Shown: positions 60,509-64,000 of the stretch, piece by piece
Layout: every line of letters starts with the position of its first letter
How positions within the stretch are numbered: the first letter of the stretch is position 1
NCBI GenBank assembly: GCA_037954325.1
Contig: JBBMNZ010000003.1
Location: 15,120,392-15,184,391 of the forward strand
From: Fistularia commersonii
Taxonomy: Eukaryota > Chordata > Actinopteri > Syngnathiformes > Fistulariidae
Direction of reading: 5' to 3'
Length of the DNA stretch: 64,000 nt
Notes under the pieces: model-generated
The model's database searches: none
What the model saw: only the letters and a program-made list of their open reading frames with translations
Told to the model about the DNA's origin: nothing
Made by a program: the position numbers and the translations under genes

Positions 60509-63500
60509 CTAAAGTAAGTGATGGAAAAAATGAAAAAAATAAAGGTAGAATCTCAAATCCGCTATCACCGTCATTTCAAACCCAATAACAAGTGAAGTAT
60601 CAATATATAGGATGAAAATGTGAACCCCGCAAAGAGGCCATGTGTGACCACCAGGTCAAACCTAGAGCCTTCATAATACAAGGACAGAGTGCTGACCTCA
60701 ATAAACCACATGGCCCGAAACATAATTTCTTCCATTTTTTTACAAATATTTTCAAATTGCATTTTCTTTTTTTTTCTTAATATAACCATGATTTGTCTTG
60801 ATTTTTATTTTTTGCAATTACGGCTCTGCTATTCATTGCAAATGAGCATATCAGCCTCTTTGACTCACAAATGACTTGTAAAAATATTTTCACTGGAAAC
60901 AAACCTTGCTGACCTCTGGACACGTGCCAGAAATACGTCTTTGCTCGTAAAATAAAAATAGGCATGGCGGAGACATACAATTTTAGCAGTGCATCACAAC
61001 ATTGTCGTCTAATTCTTCCACTGATCTGGATATGAGAGAGTACATCTCTTGACCACAGGGAAAAAAGTGCAACAGAGTATTGTCATGTCTACTGGCATTC
61101 TGAAAGGTGGGAAGGAAAAAAAAGCACATTTATTTGTATGCATCTATCTTGATGTATGTATTGCTAATCTGCTGCACTCCTCTGGTGTCTCAACAGAAGC
61201 TGTTTACTGTATCAACACTTCCATTGTAGTAGGAGGGAAGCGAGTGGAGCCTCATGCGTGGGCTGGGGGATGGGGTAACAGTGAGACGGTGTGAAGTATG
61301 AGCTGCATTGATTTTATTTGTGAAACATCCTGTTGCACAATAGTGCGATGGGTGGCAAAGGGACCTGAACTCAAACAGCAGAGAGGGCAGACGTGTCGAG
61401 ATCCAGGACAAAGAAACCAGAAAAAAAAAAAATCAAAACTGTAAACTGTGTTACATTTAAAGCATTTAGAGCCGGTAACCTCAATGAAGGAGAAGACCTG
61501 CAGCTTTCGTGTGACTCTATCTGTGAAGGAGCGGGTGGTTAATGTGTCTTTCTGCTTAATCAAACACGTTATTTATTTCTCGTTGTGCATGGCCATAGGT
61601 CGTAAATGCATCTGAAATTACCCACTTGGCAATCAGGCAGGGTTAATGCAGAAGCTATTAACAGGAGGACGAGATTGGGCGGAGTCAGTGCAAGGAGAAG
61701 TTGGGGAAAGGCACCTATGACCTAATAACCATCGGGAGATTCCCCACCCCGCTGATCATCCTCTGCGCTTGCAATGCGAAAACCATCCAAAAAGATTTTT
61801 TCCTCATTTCAACATGAGACCAGCTCTTTCAATTCATCCCTCCCCCGTCTTCAACAAATTATATCTCTACGCAACTAATTTGTCTCCTAAATTATGCTTC
61901 ATTAACAGCCCATAATGACTGACCATTACCATACAGTCAACCTTCCTCCAAGGCTATGAAATACCTGCAGGCATTCAAGTGTTTAGATTCAGTCAACAAA
62001 AGCAATGCAGTCAAATTTAATGAATTATTGTCTGGTCACATGCTTGAAATCATACCTGACTTTTGACAGGTTAAATCACACTTTTCTCAACCTTAACAAA
62101 CCTTTGAAAGTTGTACTTTTTAAAAATGTCTTTCTTTACACTATATAGAATTCTGAAAAAATTGACTGATAGCATTGAAAATACAATGCACAAGGAGTTT
62201 TTCCATTTCACTTATATTTTCATTTTCTTTTTTTTTTTTTTTAAACACTGAACCCGGAATAACCGGAGAACAATGATTTGTCACATCTGAAAGAAACACC
62301 ATGATTGCATTGTACATTTTAAACTATTTAACACAATAAAAAGGATTTGGTGTGAATAATTAAGAAGAAATATTGAAGAGAAGTTGAACAAAAGGTGCTT
62401 CTGTTCTGTCTGTTCTCTGTGGAATAACTTACATTAATATTCTTGTACATTGTAAGCATTTGAAAATCTGTCCACTTTTTCACTTCAGCAGAGAGAAGAG
62501 GGGCTCATTAAAGACGAGAGCCAAAGTGTAATTTCAAACACCACTCTAGGTCACTCAGAGTGAAGGGGGAAATATGTGGAAAAGAAAAGAATCACATTAG
62601 ATTTAAGAGGAAATGTGAGTTTATTTCATATAGTCATTTAACACCAGTGTCTAAGGTTATTTGTTTTTTACTTAATTAGCTTAGCAATAAGGTACCAAGC
62701 ATGAATAGGCAATATTGATGCACATGTGGGATACTTGAATATTAGTCTAAAATGTAGTCAATGTGACTTTATGGAAAAAGAAATGTAATTAAAAGGTGAT
62801 AAAACCCATGCATTCCAGAAAACTATGCTACACTGAGGACTCACTGCAGTGGGTAAGCTGCATTTTATTCTTGGCTTTTGAGAAGTCAGAGGTGCTTGAG
62901 GTCAGTGGATCTCTGACTTAGCGTTTATCTGCCTCAGGTTTATAGCGGCTTAAAAGCTTTGGATTATAAACCTGCTCCGAAACTATTCATTTCCTATGAA
63001 GTAATCAATAGAATATTGAAAACGGAGGCCAACTGGGAGTTATATAAGCTCTCTGTGGTAATAATAGCAAGCCCACCTACTCAAAATGAAAAGGCATGGT
63101 ACAGCATGTAGATGCTTGAGTGCGTCAAGCTCGCACACACCCACATACTACGCTCCCCACACACATATACAAACATACATATATACATACCTACTCACAA
63201 ACAAACAAGCACCAGCATCATAATCAACTTTTACAGTGACATGCTCAACTTGACATGTATGAGAGGAATGTCCACATAGTATCTGTTCCCTCTGCACCCA
63301 GATTTCCTGTTCTTGTGTTCAGCACTTATCAAATGTTCCCTTTAAAATTGATATCCTCGATTCTTCTTCAAGGAGGATGAGATGGTCACTCACTGCATTG
63401 TTTCTTTGAAATCTAAATGCTGCTTAAGCTCCATTTTCTTTTCACTTGCAACAGTTACTTCCTGTGCCCTATTTAGTAAATGTGAAAACTGGTGATGCCA

Positions 63501-64000
63501 ACTAGAATCCGTCTTTGTCACTGCACAACGGTTCATTGATGGATGACCTGACCAAAAAAACAAACAAACAAAAAAAAAAAAACGGAGTAAGACTAAGGCT
63601 GACTATATGCAGATAAATACAATAGGTTGCTTTAGCTTGGGGTAACCATGCTGCATTTGGTTAAGAAATACTAACTGGCTATCACCCAGCCATTAAAAAA
63701 AAAAAAAGTTAATTAATAAAAAAAAAATTGCAGTTAAATCAGGTGATAGTTGACAATCAGCAGGAATGTGGCTGATGGACAAAATAAACTACATAAATAA
63801 AGTCAAATATTTCTATCAACATTTCTTTCCTTCTCTGTCTTTTTTTCTATTTCTAATGCATCCTTTCAGTTAGGACCACCATATTTTTTCCTCAATAGTC
63901 AATTACCCTCCTAGCAATCCATTGCCAGGGTAACAAGACACGAAAAATCACAGGCTCATCACCATGGTCATCCATAATGGTGAGTGTAATTGTGTCTAAA
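60509..64000. other. Unique AT-rich sequence to the right edge, no gene seen
   Basis: About 3.5 kb with A- or T-runs near 60767-60778, 61421-61433, 62229-62243 and 63541-63730, and short (CATA)n near 63172-63192. No coding exon, known transposon or RNA gene was recognised. Confidence 0.45.

Noticed and set aside
1..64000. tRNA, rRNA or other RNA genes
   Set aside because: No cloverleaf-like segment with intact A and B boxes and no rRNA-like stretch was recognised by eye; a covariance-model search would be the decisive test.

Overview
This window looks like teleost fish nuclear DNA. It is AT-rich and gene-poor, full of (CA)n, (TTA)n and other microsatellites, and littered with decayed retrotransposons and DNA-transposon relics of families typical of fish (RTE/CFDP2-like LINEs, a Rex3-like LINE, L2-like LINEs, Tc1/mariner, pogo and piggyBac pieces). 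There is no bacterial-style gene organisation, no long intact ORF, and no RNA gene that I could recognise.

The only cellular gene I can support is on the minus strand at the left end. Two exons encode the first 130 residues of a LARGE-type glycosyltransferase (most like LARGE1; a LARGE2 or duplicate large1 paralogue is not excluded). Exon A (9213-9398) carries the end of the 5' UTR, the start codon, the cytoplasmic tail and the signal anchor. Exon B (1212-1501) carries the coiled-coil stem and an N-glycosylation sequon. The catalytic domains lie beyond base 1. The acceptor site just upstream of the start codon shows that at least one more non-coding exon exists to the right. Two minus-strand candidates with good splice signals are at 38797-38892 and at about 55946-56150; neither is proven. 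Everything to the right of 9398 is therefore either 5' UTR intron of this gene or upstream intergenic DNA.

Layout by region: 1-9.4 kb, the two coding exons with a 7.7 kb intron that holds a nested LINE (an RTE-like LINE split by an L2-like LINE that itself contains a Tc1/mariner end) and a 170 bp compound trinucleotide array. 9.5-23 kb, a Rex3-like LINE with its reverse transcriptase deleted, several RTE 3' ends, an 84 bp piggyBac-type palindrome and a relic of another reverse-transcriptase family. 23.2-25.8 kb, the longest RTE-like copy. 26-35.6 kb, (CA)n arrays, an inverted 2.7 kb L2-like LINE and a Tc1-type MITE with near-perfect terminal inverted repeats. 36-48 kb, mostly unique AT-rich DNA with two GC-rich blocks and the candidate exon. 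48.4-52.6 kb, an RTE-like LINE split by a 1,055 bp pogo-type transposon at a TA target. 52.6-64 kb, mostly unique DNA, the candidate first exon and an inverted RTE-like LINE.

I did not find a new biological system. The useful results are the partial large gene with its upstream ORFs and candidate leader exons, and several insertions whose empty sites or nesting order can be read directly from the sequence.
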